Below are positions 1 through 10,100 of a stretch of 53,844 nt of DNA, piece after piece. The DNA lies in contig CAKJYW010000022.1 of NCBI GenBank assembly GCA_918272565.1, forward strand, positions 1 through 53,844. The letters run 5' to 3'. The notes below the pieces were generated by a model. That model worked only from the letters and a program-made list of their open reading frames with translations, had not been told where the DNA came from and ran no database searches. Source of the DNA: Bacilli bacterium. GTDB lineage: Bacteria; Bacillota_I; Bacilli_A; ML615J-28; CAG-698. The stretch's first letter is position 1, and every line of letters begins with the position of its first letter. The translations under genes were made by a program, and so were the position numbers.

Positions 1-3000
1 TGAATAGATTGTATTGAATGCTGCTTTTTCATCATCAATTAATGCATCATAAGCATCTCTTGCTGCTCTAATTGCAGCTTCGTCAGTTAATTTAACTTTT
101 GAAGCAGCTGGTAAATCAGCGATTAAATCAGCAACTGGGTCGATTACTGCAAAAAATTTCAATTCTGCAATTCTAGTTTCTAAAGCAGCGATTTCATCGT
201 AGTTGCTAACTAATGCCTTTTGACGAGCAGTCAAATTATTATAGGCTTCTTTTGCGGCTTTAACACTAGCTTCATCAGAAATTTGAACACGTTTAACAGC
301 AGGTAAAGCATCAATCATATCTTCAACGATACCAGCAGCATATTTATCTAAAGCTTCAGGTAATGCAAATAAGTCTTCTAAAATACCTTCTTCATTCCTA
401 CCACTAAAGTTACCGATAGCAGCAGTCAATACATAATATGTTGCTTTGTTAGCGATGTCTGGATTTTCTACTTCTGTATATGGATATACACCATTAGTAT
501 CAGCAATACCCCTAGTATAGTAAGTAGTGTTAGGATCTAATGCTGTAGCAGTTTGATCCATTAATTCATAGTAACCAGCAATAGCGCTAGCAGCATTAAC
601 GATTCTAGCAAGGTTATTATCACTTAAATCGTTCATCTTTAGATTTTGATTAATCAATCCTAAAGAATAGTAAGCTCGTATTAATTCATCAACTTTACCA
701 GTATAAGATAATTTATCATTGTACTTCATCAGATCATCATAAGTGGATTGATAATTGCCTAAACCGTAATTCGTAACATCTCTAGCAGATGGCAATATAG
801 AAGCAGTTTCTTTAATAGCATTAGCTAACGTAACAGTTCTAGCCATTAATTCTACTCTATCAATAGTTTGAGCTAATAATGCGTTGAAGTGAGCATCAAT
901 ACCCCAAGTGATAGTTCTATCGTCATTCTTAACATATTTGAATGACTGAGCAATATAAGCGACATCATCATTAACGTCTTCGCCGGCCCACTTATTAATC
1001 TTGTAATATAAGTCGTTAGCCCACTCAGTTTCATTAGAAAGGCCATAACCTACAACAACATATTCTTCATTTACTTTCTTGAAATATAATCCGTTAGCAA
1101 CAAATGCAGGTTCAGTTGTTCCATGAATTACTTGAACATAAGTGTTAGTAGGGTATTCTCCACCATTTAAAGTAGCAATCATAACTTTTGCAGCATTGAT
1201 TTCAACAGTTGTTTCATCAACTGTAGTAGCTTTCATGCTTAATAAATCAACAACAACTTTTAATAAATCTAATTTATGTTTAATCTTAGTGTTGATTAAA
1301 GCTTTTCCAGCATCACTTAGATCATTGTACTTCTTTAAAGTTCCACCATTAATAGAATGATAGCTATTATAAGTAACGATCTTATCCTTGTTAGATTCAG
1401 TTACTTTATCACTTAAAGCGATAATTTCATTTGCTAGATTGATAGCTGTTTCAATATAAGCTGTTTCTTTCTTAGCAAAGTTAAATTCTGCAATACCAGC
1501 AGTTGTAGCATAACCATTATCATATAATGCTTTTTGACCATCAGTCATTGAATCGTAGTTACGCTTAGCAGTAGCTAGTAATGCTTGGAATGAAGCACTT
1601 TCATAGTAAGCTTTAGCAGTAGCAGAATCTAGGTTAGCAGTAACAACGTTAGTAATATATTGATCTTTTACATTATTGAATAAACTTTCAGTTAAATCAA
1701 TAATTTCTGCTTGAGATACTAATTTGTTAGCAGCAACATTGATAACACGTTGTAATGCATTAGTAGCTCTAACAACTTCTTCAATTTGTTTATAACTTTC
1801 GTTCAGAGCATCTAATCCAGTCTTTAAACCTTCTATCTCTTCTAATTCAGTTGGACCCAAATCATTAAACGCAATAGAAACCCCATTAAAGTCAGCAAGT
1901 GTATTAAGATTATTGTATTCATCAGTAGTAATACCAGTTAATGCAGTGAAGTAATTTCTAATTACTATTACTTGATATTCATAATCACTTTCTTTATAAA
2001 AGCGAGCAACTAAACTAATATTACTATTATATGTGTATGTTCCACTTGTTACTTCTTCATCACCATAATACCAACCAAAAAATGTATATCCATCTTTTGT
2101 TGGAACTGGAAGGTTGAATGAAGAATTGTAATTAACATTAACTGTATTACTTTGTAATTGGTCTCCTCCATTTACATCTAATGTGATTGTATATGGATTT
2201 CCTGTCCATCTTGCAACTAATGTAATATTACTATTATATGTGTATGTTCCACTTGTTACTTTTTCATCTCCATAGAACCAACCATCAAATGTGTAATTAT
2301 CCTTTGTTGGAACTGGAAGATTGAATGAAGAATTGTAATTAACATTAACTAAATTACTTTGTAAAGCATCTCCGCCATTAACATCAAGTGTAATTGTATA
2401 TGGATTACCTATCCATCTTGCTTCAAGTGTAACATTTGATGTTACTTCAAATGTATTTCCAGTAATCTTCTCTTCTCCATTATACCAACCAGTAAGCATA
2501 TAATTTGTCTTTTCTGGAACAGGAAGGTTAATAACTGTACCACTAGTTACAAGTTGAGAATCAAAATCTCCTCCACCATTAGTGTTAAACACTACTTGAT
2601 ATTTTGTAGGCCATGTTGTAACTACATTATTAACATAATGCCAATAATTACCAGTTGCATTTGGTTCAGTATCACTTAAATAATAAACTGTAACCTTATT
2701 AGGAATATGGCTTAATTTATTAAACTGACTTTCATTTCCAGTGTAATAAATAGTATCAAAACTATCACAATAACTGAATGCCTCTAATCCAATTGTTGCA
2801 ATACTGCTTGGTAAAAGTAAAGTCTTTAAAGCTGTACAATATCTAAAAGCATCTGTTCCAATAGAAGTTACGCTACTAGGTATATCTAGATCGATTAATC
2901 CTGCGCATCCAACAAATGCTCCATCAGCTATTGTTATTACAGTATTAGGAATTACAGTGTTCTTACAACCTACAAGTAAGCTATTAGTTTCTTTACTAAT

Positions 3001-5652
3001 AATTGCATTAGAATTATCCCTTGAATCATAATTTGTATTATTTGCATCAACTGTGATAGCAACTAAATTAGGAGTATTAGCAAATGCTTTATCGCAAATA
3101 CTAATTACGTTACTAGGAATAATCAAACTAGTTAATCCAGTATTGCTAAATGCTTCTGCATTAATAGTAGTTAAGGATTCTGGGAATGTAACACTAGTTA
3201 AACTTGTACAATAACTAAATGCACCTAAATCAATAGTAGTTAAAGTGTCATTAAAGTTAATTGTAGTTAGACTTGTACATTTACTAAATGCATATTGACC
3301 AATTGTAGTAATACTTTCTGGTAATGTGATAGTTTCTAAACTTGTGCAATTGCTAAAAGCATTGCTTCCAAGTGAACTAACACCATTTGGTAAAACTAAA
3401 GATGTTAAAGAACTACATCCATAGAATGCACCAGCTCCAATTGATAAAACACTTGATGAAATTGTCAAATTAACTAAATTACTGCAGTTTTCAAAAGCAG
3501 ATGCATTAATCTTTTTAATAGTATTAGGAAGTATTACAGTAGTAATATTAGTGCAATTAATAAAGGCATTTCCTCCAATACTAATTACATTCTTATCTTC
3601 AATTTTACTAGGGATGTAAACTACTGCATCAGTTCCTTTAAACTTAGTGATTTCAACTGTATCACCATTAACCTGATACTCGTAATCACTTGCTTTATAG
3701 AAGTGAGCTACAAGTGTTAAATTACTTGAATAATTATATATTCCACTATCAACTCTATCACATCCATTAAACCATCCATCAAATGTGTAGTTTTCTTTTG
3801 TTGGAATAGGTAGAGTGAAAGTAGTATTAGAAACTACATTAATTGTTGAAGATTCTAATGGATCTCCTCCATTAACATCAAGAGTAACAATAAATGGTGC
3901 ACCCCATTTAGCTTTTAAAGTTACATTAGATGTAACCTTATAAGTTGTTCCCTCAATCTTTGTTTCTCCATTATACCAACCAAGGAATGTATAGTTTTCT
4001 TTAGTTGGTGTAGGTAAAGTAATAGTTGTTCCACTATTTACTGTTTGAGAAGCTATTTGATTTCCTCCATCAGTATTAAAAGTAACAGTATATTTAGTAG
4101 TGACAGTAGATGATCCTCCACCTCCTCCACCACTATTCTTTCTTTGCCATGTTGCTTTAACAGTTACATCTTCTGTTTTATTCCATGTTCCAGCTTCTAA
4201 TCTTGTCTCACCATAATACCAACCTCTAAAAGTGTATCCTTGACGAGTAGTTGTTTGTAATGTGAACTTCTGTCCATATGTTACATATTGAATGTTGTTT
4301 TCTAAATCAACACCACCATTAACATCATAGATAATCTTATAAACATTAGCTGTCCACTTAGCTTCAACACTAACATTCTTAGCTATATCCCATACACCAC
4401 TTTCAATTTTTGTTTCACCTTCAAACCATCCATTAAATGTAAAGCCAGTTCTAGTAGGTGTTGGAAGTGTGACAGTAGTGCCATAAGTAACTTCTTCGCT
4501 TGTTTTTCCTATGCTATCTCCACCATTAACATTAAATGCTAAAGTGTAAACATTAGCAGTCCATTTAGCTTCTAATGTAATATCACTAGTATAGTTATAT
4601 GCTCCATCAGTTACTTTATCATTACCTAAATACCAACCTTCAAACTTATATCCATGACGTCCTGGAGTTGGTAATGTGTAATTCTTTGTATATTTAACAT
4701 TTATTTCTTTTTCAGTAAGACTATTTGCTCCATTTTCATTTAATGTAATCTTAAATGAAGCTAGACTCCAATGAGCGACAAATGTAGCATCACTAGCAAC
4801 ACTCCATTTACTTGATACAACTTTTTCATTATCTAGATACCAACCATCAAAAACATAACCAGCTCTTGTTGGTTCTGTTAATGTAAATGCGTCATCATAT
4901 ATTACTTCTTGTTTATTATTTTCTAAATTATCTCCACCATTAACATCTAAAGTTAATGTGTATGTGTTTGGAGTAAAATGAGCTTTTAATTCTACATTTT
5001 CTGCTAATTGCCATTTACCATTATCTATTTTTTCATTTTCTAAATACCAGCCTTCAAATGTATATCCATCTTTATAAATGATAGGTAGAATAAAATCAGT
5101 ACCATATAATACTTCTTGAGGATTTACATTTTCTAAATCAAAAGAAATTATATATTTATTAGGAGTAAACTTTGCAATAAGTTCAACATCTTTATCTATA
5201 TTCCACTTGCCATCTTCAATTTTTGTATTATCTAAATACCAGCCATCAAAAGTGTATCCTTCTTTTTCTACAAAAGGCACACTAAAACTAGAGTCATATT
5301 CTATTTCTAACTCTTTAACTTCATCACCATTCTTTAAAATGACTTTATATTTATTAGCACTCCATTCTGCTTTTAAATTAATATCATTCTCTATATTAAA
5401 CACTCCGTTATCACTAAACTGTTCGCCGTTATAGAACCAGCCTAAAAAACTGTACCCAGTTCTTGATGGTACAGGAAGTGTAAAATCACTAGAGAGAGTA
5501 GCAGTTATAGATTTTGGAGAGACATCTCCTCCATTTGCATCTAAATTAATAGTGTACTCTTTATTGGCAACTGGACTATTCTTGCCAATTGTGCAACTAG
5601 TCAAAATAAATAAACTAGCAAATAAAAATAAAATAGATAATAATCTTTTCAT
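1..5652 (-). CDS. Giant InlB-repeat / BspA-LRR lipoprotein (C-terminus beyond window)
   Basis: Open frame from ATG at 5652 to the window start, at least 1884 residues. The N-terminus is a lipoprotein signal with lipobox LTSC (Cys20), so it is exported and membrane-anchored. I count nine Listeria-Bacteroides (InlB B, Flg_new) repeats at about residues 30-655, each with a GW(Y/F) core and an NGGD start, and a poly-Gly linker near residue 509. A BspA-type (LRR_5) leucine-rich block follows at about 660-985, then three more InlB repeats at about 1010-1222. A long helical region follows, ending in repeats with an A..AYxxLTxxQKALV pattern. The RBS is GGAGG just before ATG. InlB and BspA repeats are known from surface adhesins, so adhesion or matrix binding is the likely role; the ligand is unknown. 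The true C-terminus, and any anchor, are not visible. Confidence 0.9.
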   Translation of the reverse strand, partial: MKRLLSILFLFASLFILTSCTIGKNSPVANKEYTINLDANGGDVSPKSITATLSSDFTLPVPSRTGYSFLGWFYNGEQFSDNGVFNIENDINLKAEWSANKYKVILKNGDEVKELEIEYDSSFSVPFVEKEGYTFDGWYLDNTKIEDGKWNIDKDVELIAKFTPNKYIISFDLENVNPQEVLYGTDFILPIIYKDGYTFEGWYLENEKIDNGKWQLAENVELKAHFTPNTYTLTLDVNGGDNLENNKQEVIYDDAFTLTEPTRAGYVFDGWYLDNEKVVSSKWSVASDATFVAHWSLASFKITLNENGANSLTEKEINVKYTKNYTLPTPGRHGYKFEGWYLGNDKVTDGAYNYTSDITLEAKWTANVYTLAFNVNGGDSIGKTSEEVTYGTTVTLPTPTRTGFTFNGWFEGETKIESGVWDIAKNVSVEAKWTANVYKIIYDVNGGVDLENNIQYVTYGQKFTLQTTTRQGYTFRGWYYGETRLEAGTWNKTEDVTVKATWQRKNSGGGGGGSSTVTTKYTVTFNTDGGNQIASQTVNSGTTITLPTPTKENYTFLGWYNGETKIEGTTYKVTSNVTLKAKWGAPFIVTLDVNGGDPLESSTINVVSNTTFTLPIPTKENYTFDGWFNGCDRVDSGIYNYSSNLTLVAHFYKASDYEYQVNGDTVEITKFKGTDAVVYIPSKIEDKNVISIGGNAFINCTNITTVILPNTIKKINASAFENCSNLVNLTISSSVLSIGAGAFYGCSSLTSLVLPNGVSSLGSNAFSNCTSLETITLPESITTIGQYAFSKCTSLTTINFNDTLTTIDLGAFSYCTSLTSVTFPESLTTINAEAFSNTGLTSLIIPSNVISICDKAFANTPNLVAITVDANNTNYDSRDNSNAIISKETNSLLVGCKNTVIPNTVITIADGAFVGCAGLIDLDIPSSVTSIGTDAFRYCTALKTLLLPSSIATIGLEAFSYCDSFDTIYYTGNESQFNKLSHIPNKVTVYYLSDTEPNATGNYWHYVNNVVTTWPTKYQVVFNTNGGGDFDSQLVTSGTVINLPVPEKTNYMLTGWYNGEEKITGNTFEVTSNVTLEARWIGNPYTITLDVNGGDALQSNLVNVNYNSSFNLPVPTKDNYTFDGWFYGDEKVTSGTYTYNSNITLVARWTGNPYTITLDVNGGDQLQSNTVNVNYNSSFNLPVPTKDGYTFFGWYYGDEEVTSGTYTYNSNISLVARFYKESDYEYQVIVIRNYFTALTGITTDEYNNLNTLADFNGVSIAFNDLGPTELEEIEGLKTGLDALNESYKQIEEVVRATNALQRVINVAANKLVSQAEIIDLTESLFNNVKDQYITNVVTANLDSATAKAYYESASFQALLATAKRNYDSMTDGQKALYDNGYATTAGIAEFNFAKKETAYIETAINLANEIIALSDKVTESNKDKIVTYNSYHSINGGTLKKYNDLSDAGKALINTKIKHKLDLLKVVVDLLSMKATTVDETTVEINAAKVMIATLNGGEYPTNTYVQVIHGTTEPAFVANGLYFKKVNEEYVVVGYGLSNETEWANDLYYKINKWAGEDVNDDVAYIAQSFKYVKNDDRTITWGIDAHFNALLAQTIDRVELMARTVTLANAIKETASILPSARDVTNYGLGNYQSTYDDLMKYNDKLSYTGKVDELIRAYYSLGLINQNLKMNDLSDNNLARIVNAASAIAGYYELMDQTATALDPNTTYYTRGIADTNGVYPYTEVENPDIANKATYYVLTAAIGNFSGRNEEGILEDLFALPEALDKYAAGIVEDMIDALPAVKRVQISDEASVKAAKEAYNNLTARQKALVSNYDEIAALETRIAELKFFAVIDPVADLIADLPAASKVKLTDEAAIRAARDAYDALIDDEKAAFNTIYS
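2010..2423 (-). repeat. Tandem near-identical 207-bp InlB-repeat units
   Basis: Two adjacent units inside the giant lipoprotein gene are nearly identical at DNA level. The stretch starting at 2017 recurs at 2224, and the stretch at 2101 recurs at 2308; both offsets are exactly 207 bp, or 69 codons. The other InlB repeats in the gene are much more diverged, so this pair looks like a recent in-frame duplication. Confidence 0.85.
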
Positions 5653-5697
5653 TTTCGCTCCTCCATTTAGAAAAAAATAAATATACGCATCTTTTTT

Positions 5698-5726
5698 ATT
5701 ATACTTTATTATGAAATCGATTTCAA
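5698..5726 (-). promoter_or_regulatory. Sigma-A type promoter of the giant lipoprotein gene
   Basis: On the minus strand, -35 TTGAAA (5726-5721), a 17-bp spacer and a perfect -10 TATAAT (5703-5698) lie about 45 nt before the ATG at 5652. Confidence 0.75.
5712..5725. promoter_or_regulatory. Perfect palindromic cre-like operator
   Basis: TGAAATCGATTTCA is a perfect 14-bp palindrome that satisfies the CcpA cre consensus TGNAANCGNTNNCA at every fixed position. It covers most of the -35 and the spacer of the giant lipoprotein promoter, where bound CcpA or another LacI-family protein would block RNA polymerase. It could also affect the divergent gene at 5832. Confidence 0.6.
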
Positions 5727-5831
5727 TATAATAAAACACTATTTAACATTAGTTTTTAAATGATTATTTTCATTAATCTTTACTAATATTTATTTTTATG
5801 TTAAACTTTTTTTGGAAACGGGAGGAAAAGA

Positions 5832-6431
5832 ATGGATAAATTAGTTTCAACATTTAAAAAAATCGCTAGATTATTATCAATAATCTTGCTTTTAGTTTTA
5901 GCAGTTCTTCAATTAATCCAACTAATTAATGCCCTAAGCGCTGGCGGATCATTTATGGGTGTTGTTAGTTCAATCACAATTGATCTACTACTTGTTTTAC
6001 TATTTGCTACACCTGCCATCTTACTTTTATTAAAGAAAGATACAGAAGCAAAAATCGCATTAAGTTTCTTACTAGGATACTTATTTATAAGTGCAGTAAT
6101 TAACTTAGTAAGCTATGGCGTATTAATTGATGGTAATGCTCCAGCTCTAAGAGTAATCTATGCTGTAATAAGCTTCATCTTAGGACTTGCTTATGGATTT
6201 GTATTAATTTGCTTCTTATTAGAAAAGATCTTCAAACTAAAACTAATGAAATTAGGTTTCTTAGTATTAGTATTTAGCCTTGCTCTAATTGCTTTATTAA
6301 TAATATTTGAAATTGTTGTGGCAATAGACGAAGGTTGGACATTTGCTGGATACTTGAATAACTTTGCATATGATATTGTTATTCCACTAGTAATGGTATT
6401 TGGTTTAATGTTACTTGATGAAGACAAATAA
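5832..6431 (+). CDS. Polytopic membrane protein, unknown function
   Basis: 199 residues with a strong GGGAGG ribosome site before the ATG. The sequence is almost entirely hydrophobic, with about six predicted membrane segments separated by short polar loops. A charged N-terminus (MDKLVST) and an acidic end (LLDEDK) probably lie in the cytoplasm. I recognise no family, and there are no obvious catalytic or ligand residues. It stands alone between the divergent giant lipoprotein and a bidirectional terminator. A similar but shorter membrane protein of unknown role occurs at 53020-53469, without clear sequence similarity. No function is proposed. Confidence 0.8.
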   Translation: MDKLVSTFKKIARLLSIILLLVLAVLQLIQLINALSAGGSFMGVVSSITIDLLLVLLFATPAILLLLKKDTEAKIALSFLLGYLFISAVINLVSYGVLIDGNAPALRVIYAVISFILGLAYGFVLICFLLEKIFKLKLMKLGFLVLVFSLALIALLIIFEIVVAIDEGWTFAGYLNNFAYDIVIPLVMVFGLMLLDEDK

Positions 6432-6438
6432 AAATGAA

Positions 6439-6470
6439 GGATTCACTTCAAAAGTGAATCCCTTTTTTTT
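6439..6470. terminator. Bidirectional intrinsic terminator
   Basis: A 10-bp stem GGATTCACTT / AAGTGAATCC (6439-6448, 6452-6461) with a 3-nt loop is followed by a run of eight T. It lies between convergent genes ending at 6431 (+) and 6478 (-). The A-rich left flank allows use on the minus strand. Confidence 0.85.
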
Positions 6471-6477
6471 ACTAATC

Positions 6478-6768
6478 TTAATCTTTTAGATTAAATTCAA
6501 AGCTAAAGCCAAAAGCATTACCATCATATTTATAAGTAACAGTTTCGTCTTTCTTAATTAAATATTTGTTTTCTTTATCATAATAGAAGATAGAGAAAGA
6601 AACGGTGTCACTTAAAACTTCATTGATAGTGATGAAGGCTCCTTCTACTGCTGTTGAGTGCTTCTTATTTACTTCTTCTAATGGAATAGAGTTTTCGAAA
6701 TTACCAAAACTCATCCCATAGCCATTGAAGCGCCTTATGCTTCCTTTATATTGTAACTTTAAGCCCAC
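6478..6768 (-). CDS. Small beta-rich protein, last gene of AAA-protease cassette
   Basis: 96 residues, probably from a GTG at 6768 that overlaps the end of the upstream gene by 23 nt; a shorter in-frame ATG at 6714 is possible. It has no signal peptide or membrane segment, so it is probably cytosolic. Alternating hydrophobic and polar residues predict a small beta-sandwich. The pattern around residues 48-94 (hydrophobic strand, FYYD, charged hairpin, aromatic strand) resembles the C-terminal half of the cassette's first protein (15036-15770), suggesting but not proving common origin. No known family is recognised. The overlap implies co-translation with the 142-residue protein. Confidence 0.6.
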   Translation of the reverse strand: MGLKLQYKGSIRRFNGYGMSFGNFENSIPLEEVNKKHSTAVEGAFITINEVLSDTVSFSIFYYDKENKYLIKKDETVTYKYDGNAFGFSFEFNLKD

Positions 6769-7174
6769 TCTTTAATTTCCCCCATTCGTTAACTACTATA
6801 GTGTAAAAGCCTTCCTTTATTTTTCTTTGAAAAACTAAGTCATTGTGATAAAGAGGAAATCTCTTACTTAGTGCATATCTATCAACAGTGTGCCAAGCTT
6901 CTTCTGCTGATTTTTCTAATACACTAACATAAACATAATTATCTTTAATTGCATGGATAACAAGCTCAAAGCTATTAGGAAATTCTACATGAACTGCTTT
7001 TTCTTTTCCTATTTTTTCTTTTAGGTCTTTTGTAGAAAAACTTTGTTCAAAGAATGGTTTAGTTGGATCATCTTTATAAAACTGAACTTTTATAGAAACA
7101 TCTTCACTATCCTCATATAGAAAGTTCCAACAATCAAAATACTTCTCATCCATACTTACAAATTTTTCATCCAT
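6746..7174 (-). CDS. Beta-rich hypothetical protein of AAA-protease cassette
   Basis: 142 residues starting 2 nt after the AAA-protease stop, with AAGGAG about 10 nt before the ATG at 7174; Met8 is a less likely start. There is no signal peptide. It is predicted to be mostly beta strands, with an acidic N-terminus rich in Asp and Glu. The segment around residues 70-130 (FELVIHAI, YVYVSVLEK, FYTIVV) has the same strand rhythm as the other beta-rich proteins of the cassette. No enzyme motif is visible and no family is recognised. Tight coupling to the AAA-AAA-protease gene suggests a partner, substrate receptor or regulator of that protein. Confidence 0.7.
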   Translation of the reverse strand: MDEKFVSMDEKYFDCWNFLYEDSEDVSIKVQFYKDDPTKPFFEQSFSTKDLKEKIGKEKAVHVEFPNSFELVIHAIKDNYVYVSVLEKSAEEAWHTVDRYALSKRFPLYHNDLVFQRKIKEGFYTIVVNEWGKLKSGLKVTI

Positions 7175-7176
7175 AA

Positions 7177-10100
7177 TTATTTGTTCTCCTTATATTCTTT
7201 TTCTAGCAAACTCCAAACATAATCAATTGGACGTGCATAATTAATCTCTTCAGTAATTTCAGCTCCATGTGAGATAGCTGACCCACAGAATACTCCTAAA
7301 ACCTGAGATGTTTTTTCGTCAATTAGAGGTGAACCACTATTTCCGCCTTTTGCTTGAATGTCTAAATTGATTTGAGCTAGCATCTTGCTATTCTCTTTTT
7401 GGAATGAAGTAATTTTACCTTCATTGATTGACATTTCATCAAATCTAGAAACACCAAATGGATAGCCCATAATATAAACTTTATCAAGCTTTTCGTTTAC
7501 GTTATTGCAAGGAGCTAAAACTAAATAATCAAACACTTCATCGCCACTTGTTTCAATCTTACATAAAGCTACATCGGCTTTTTCATCGATAGAAACGACT
7601 TTTGCATCGTAATTTAGATCAATATAGCGATTATGGTGGGTAATTCTACGTCTAGCCACAATTTTATCTATTCCTTTTACGCAGTGAGCGCAAGTTAAGA
7701 AATAGCCATCATTAGTAATTATAAATCCTGTTCCTTCTCCAACCCTATCACCACTCATCTTTAAAGCTAAAATGGCTTCACTCATTTCATTCTTCTTCTC
7801 ATTAAATGGTGACGCTTTAAAATCTTTCAAGTTATTTAGTAATACTTCAGGGTTAAGCTTAGGAATAGTGATTTCGCTCTTTTCGCTCTTTGATATTTCA
7901 TCAAATTCTTCTTTACTAAATACAGCTTTAATATCTTCTAAATCTAATTCCTTAGAATTGATATCTCCGCCAATTTGTCGCATACGACCAGCGTGTTTGA
8001 TTTGAAGCTTTGATAAAGACTCTCTTAGAGTTCTAACATTTGCAAAATTTGGTTTATTCCTTTGAATAGAAACAAATTTAACGAAAAGTTTTAGGTCTTC
8101 GTCATTCATCACGTAACCTTCACGCTTTAAGAATAGGCGAGCGATCTTTTCAAGTTCCTCATCGCTATAATCTGGAAATTCAAGTTCAAACTTAATACGT
8201 GATTTAAATCCAGGGTTTAAATCATATAGTTTCTTCATTTCACTAGTATAACCAGCCAAAATTACACAGAATTCACCACGTCTATCTTCCATGGCTTTAA
8301 GTAATTCCGCAATTACTTCCGGTCCAAAGTCACGTTCTCCACCATAAGCTAAAGAGTATGCTTCATCAATATATAAAACTCCACCCATCGCTTTATCGAT
8401 TATATCACGGGTGATAATAGCACTTTGTCCGATGTATTGACCTACTAAATCACGTCTAGTTACTTCTAAGAACTTGCTAGTTCCTAGGATTCCTTCTTGG
8501 CAAAGAAGTTTTCCAATAATTCTAGCTACTTCCGTTTTACCTGTACCAGGATTACCAGTAAAGGACATATGGAAGTCAACTCTTTTACCTCTATTTATAG
8601 CAAAATAGGCAATCAAATCATCTACTGTTTCTTTAATCTTTTCTAAACCAACTAATTCATCTAGTTTCTTTCTTGCTTCAGATTGATAGCCAGTCTTTTG
8701 ATCGATAAAAGCGATGTCATTTTCTAAAACGTAGACATCAACATCATCTTTGATGATCGTTTTATCATCAACAAGCTCTGTTCTAACGTTTTGAATGATA
8801 ATTACTTCTTCTAAAATAGCGATCGCAGCTGTTGCATTGATGTTATTACCATATGACTTAGATAGGAAGATAACATCAAGTAGCCTATCAAGAGCATCTT
8901 TATCAATGTAATATCCTTTTTCTTTAACTTTAATCTTTAAGATTTCCCCTAGTTCATCTCTAGTAAAATCTTTGAAATTAACTCTAAAGCGAATCTTATC
9001 TTGGAATAAATCTTTGTGATTTTCTAATATTTGATTGATATTGTATTTATTATCACACAAAATGAAGCAAGTATTGTGATCTCCTGCCATAAGGTTAGAT
9101 AAGGCTAAAAGTCCTTCTCTAACATTAGATAAATTGAGGCCTTCTAAATAATGTAGGTCGTCAATTAGAATTACTCCACCATATCCCTCATGATAAAAAT
9201 CATTCAGATTGGTTGTTGTAACGCCAGTCGTGCTATCAAACAGCTCTTTTGCACTAGTTTCACTAAAGGTGTCTCTATCAATTGCCCCATATTTAAACAA
9301 AACTTTAGCAATCAACCTACCAACAGTAGACTTACCAACTCCATTTTCTCCACTAAATGCAATATTTTTATAAATGCTTCTTGTATCATTCTTTTCAACA
9401 TAGGCTTTGATGCGCTTGAATTCCTTCTTAGCATCTTCTTGACCAATTAGATGCATCATTTGATATTCAGGATTTGTTGTATCATCAATTGCTCTATTCG
9501 GATGTTTCTTTAATTCAGCTTGCTCAAATTCCTTTTTAGCATAATAATAATCAGTCCAACCATTTCCTTCATCAAAAGAAAGTTCACTTAAATATCTAAT
9601 TCTAGCACATCTATCAGTGTCTAATACGTCTCCTGTACTTGAATCACATAAAATAACTTCTTCACCTTTAATTGTGATAATAGCAGATGATGAAAGCTTG
9701 TTACCATCTTCTTTTAAGATAGTAACAACTGTAAAGCCATCATCCTCAATTTGAACTTTTGGACCATCAAATTTATTCTTTGTAAGATTAAATACCATGT
9801 AATAATCATCAAATTGATGCATTTGATAACCACTATTGTTACCTTTTTCAAATTTAATGATCTTTCTTTGACCATTCTCATCACTAATTAGACCGATACC
9901 AGTAGCAACATCTTCCTCAAAACTAATCTGAGATAGACCTGCAAAATCAAGTAACTCTTTAATGTTTTCGTATTTTAATTCTAAAGGATAATTGATTCTC
10001 TTATCACTCTTAATAGGATTTTTAACATTAAACTCTTTAGGAACAGTTACTTCCTCATCAATAAATCCCTCATCATCGTATTTCCTAAATTTAAATAAGT

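Noticed and set aside
2010-5600. Regular repeats as a possible CRISPR or DNA satellite
   Set aside because: The repeats keep a reading frame with 69-80 codon periods and encode InlB repeats; there are no spacers.
6191-6427. Minus-strand frame opposite the membrane protein gene
   Set aside because: It is the antisense of a hydrophobic plus-strand gene that has a good ribosome site and terminator.
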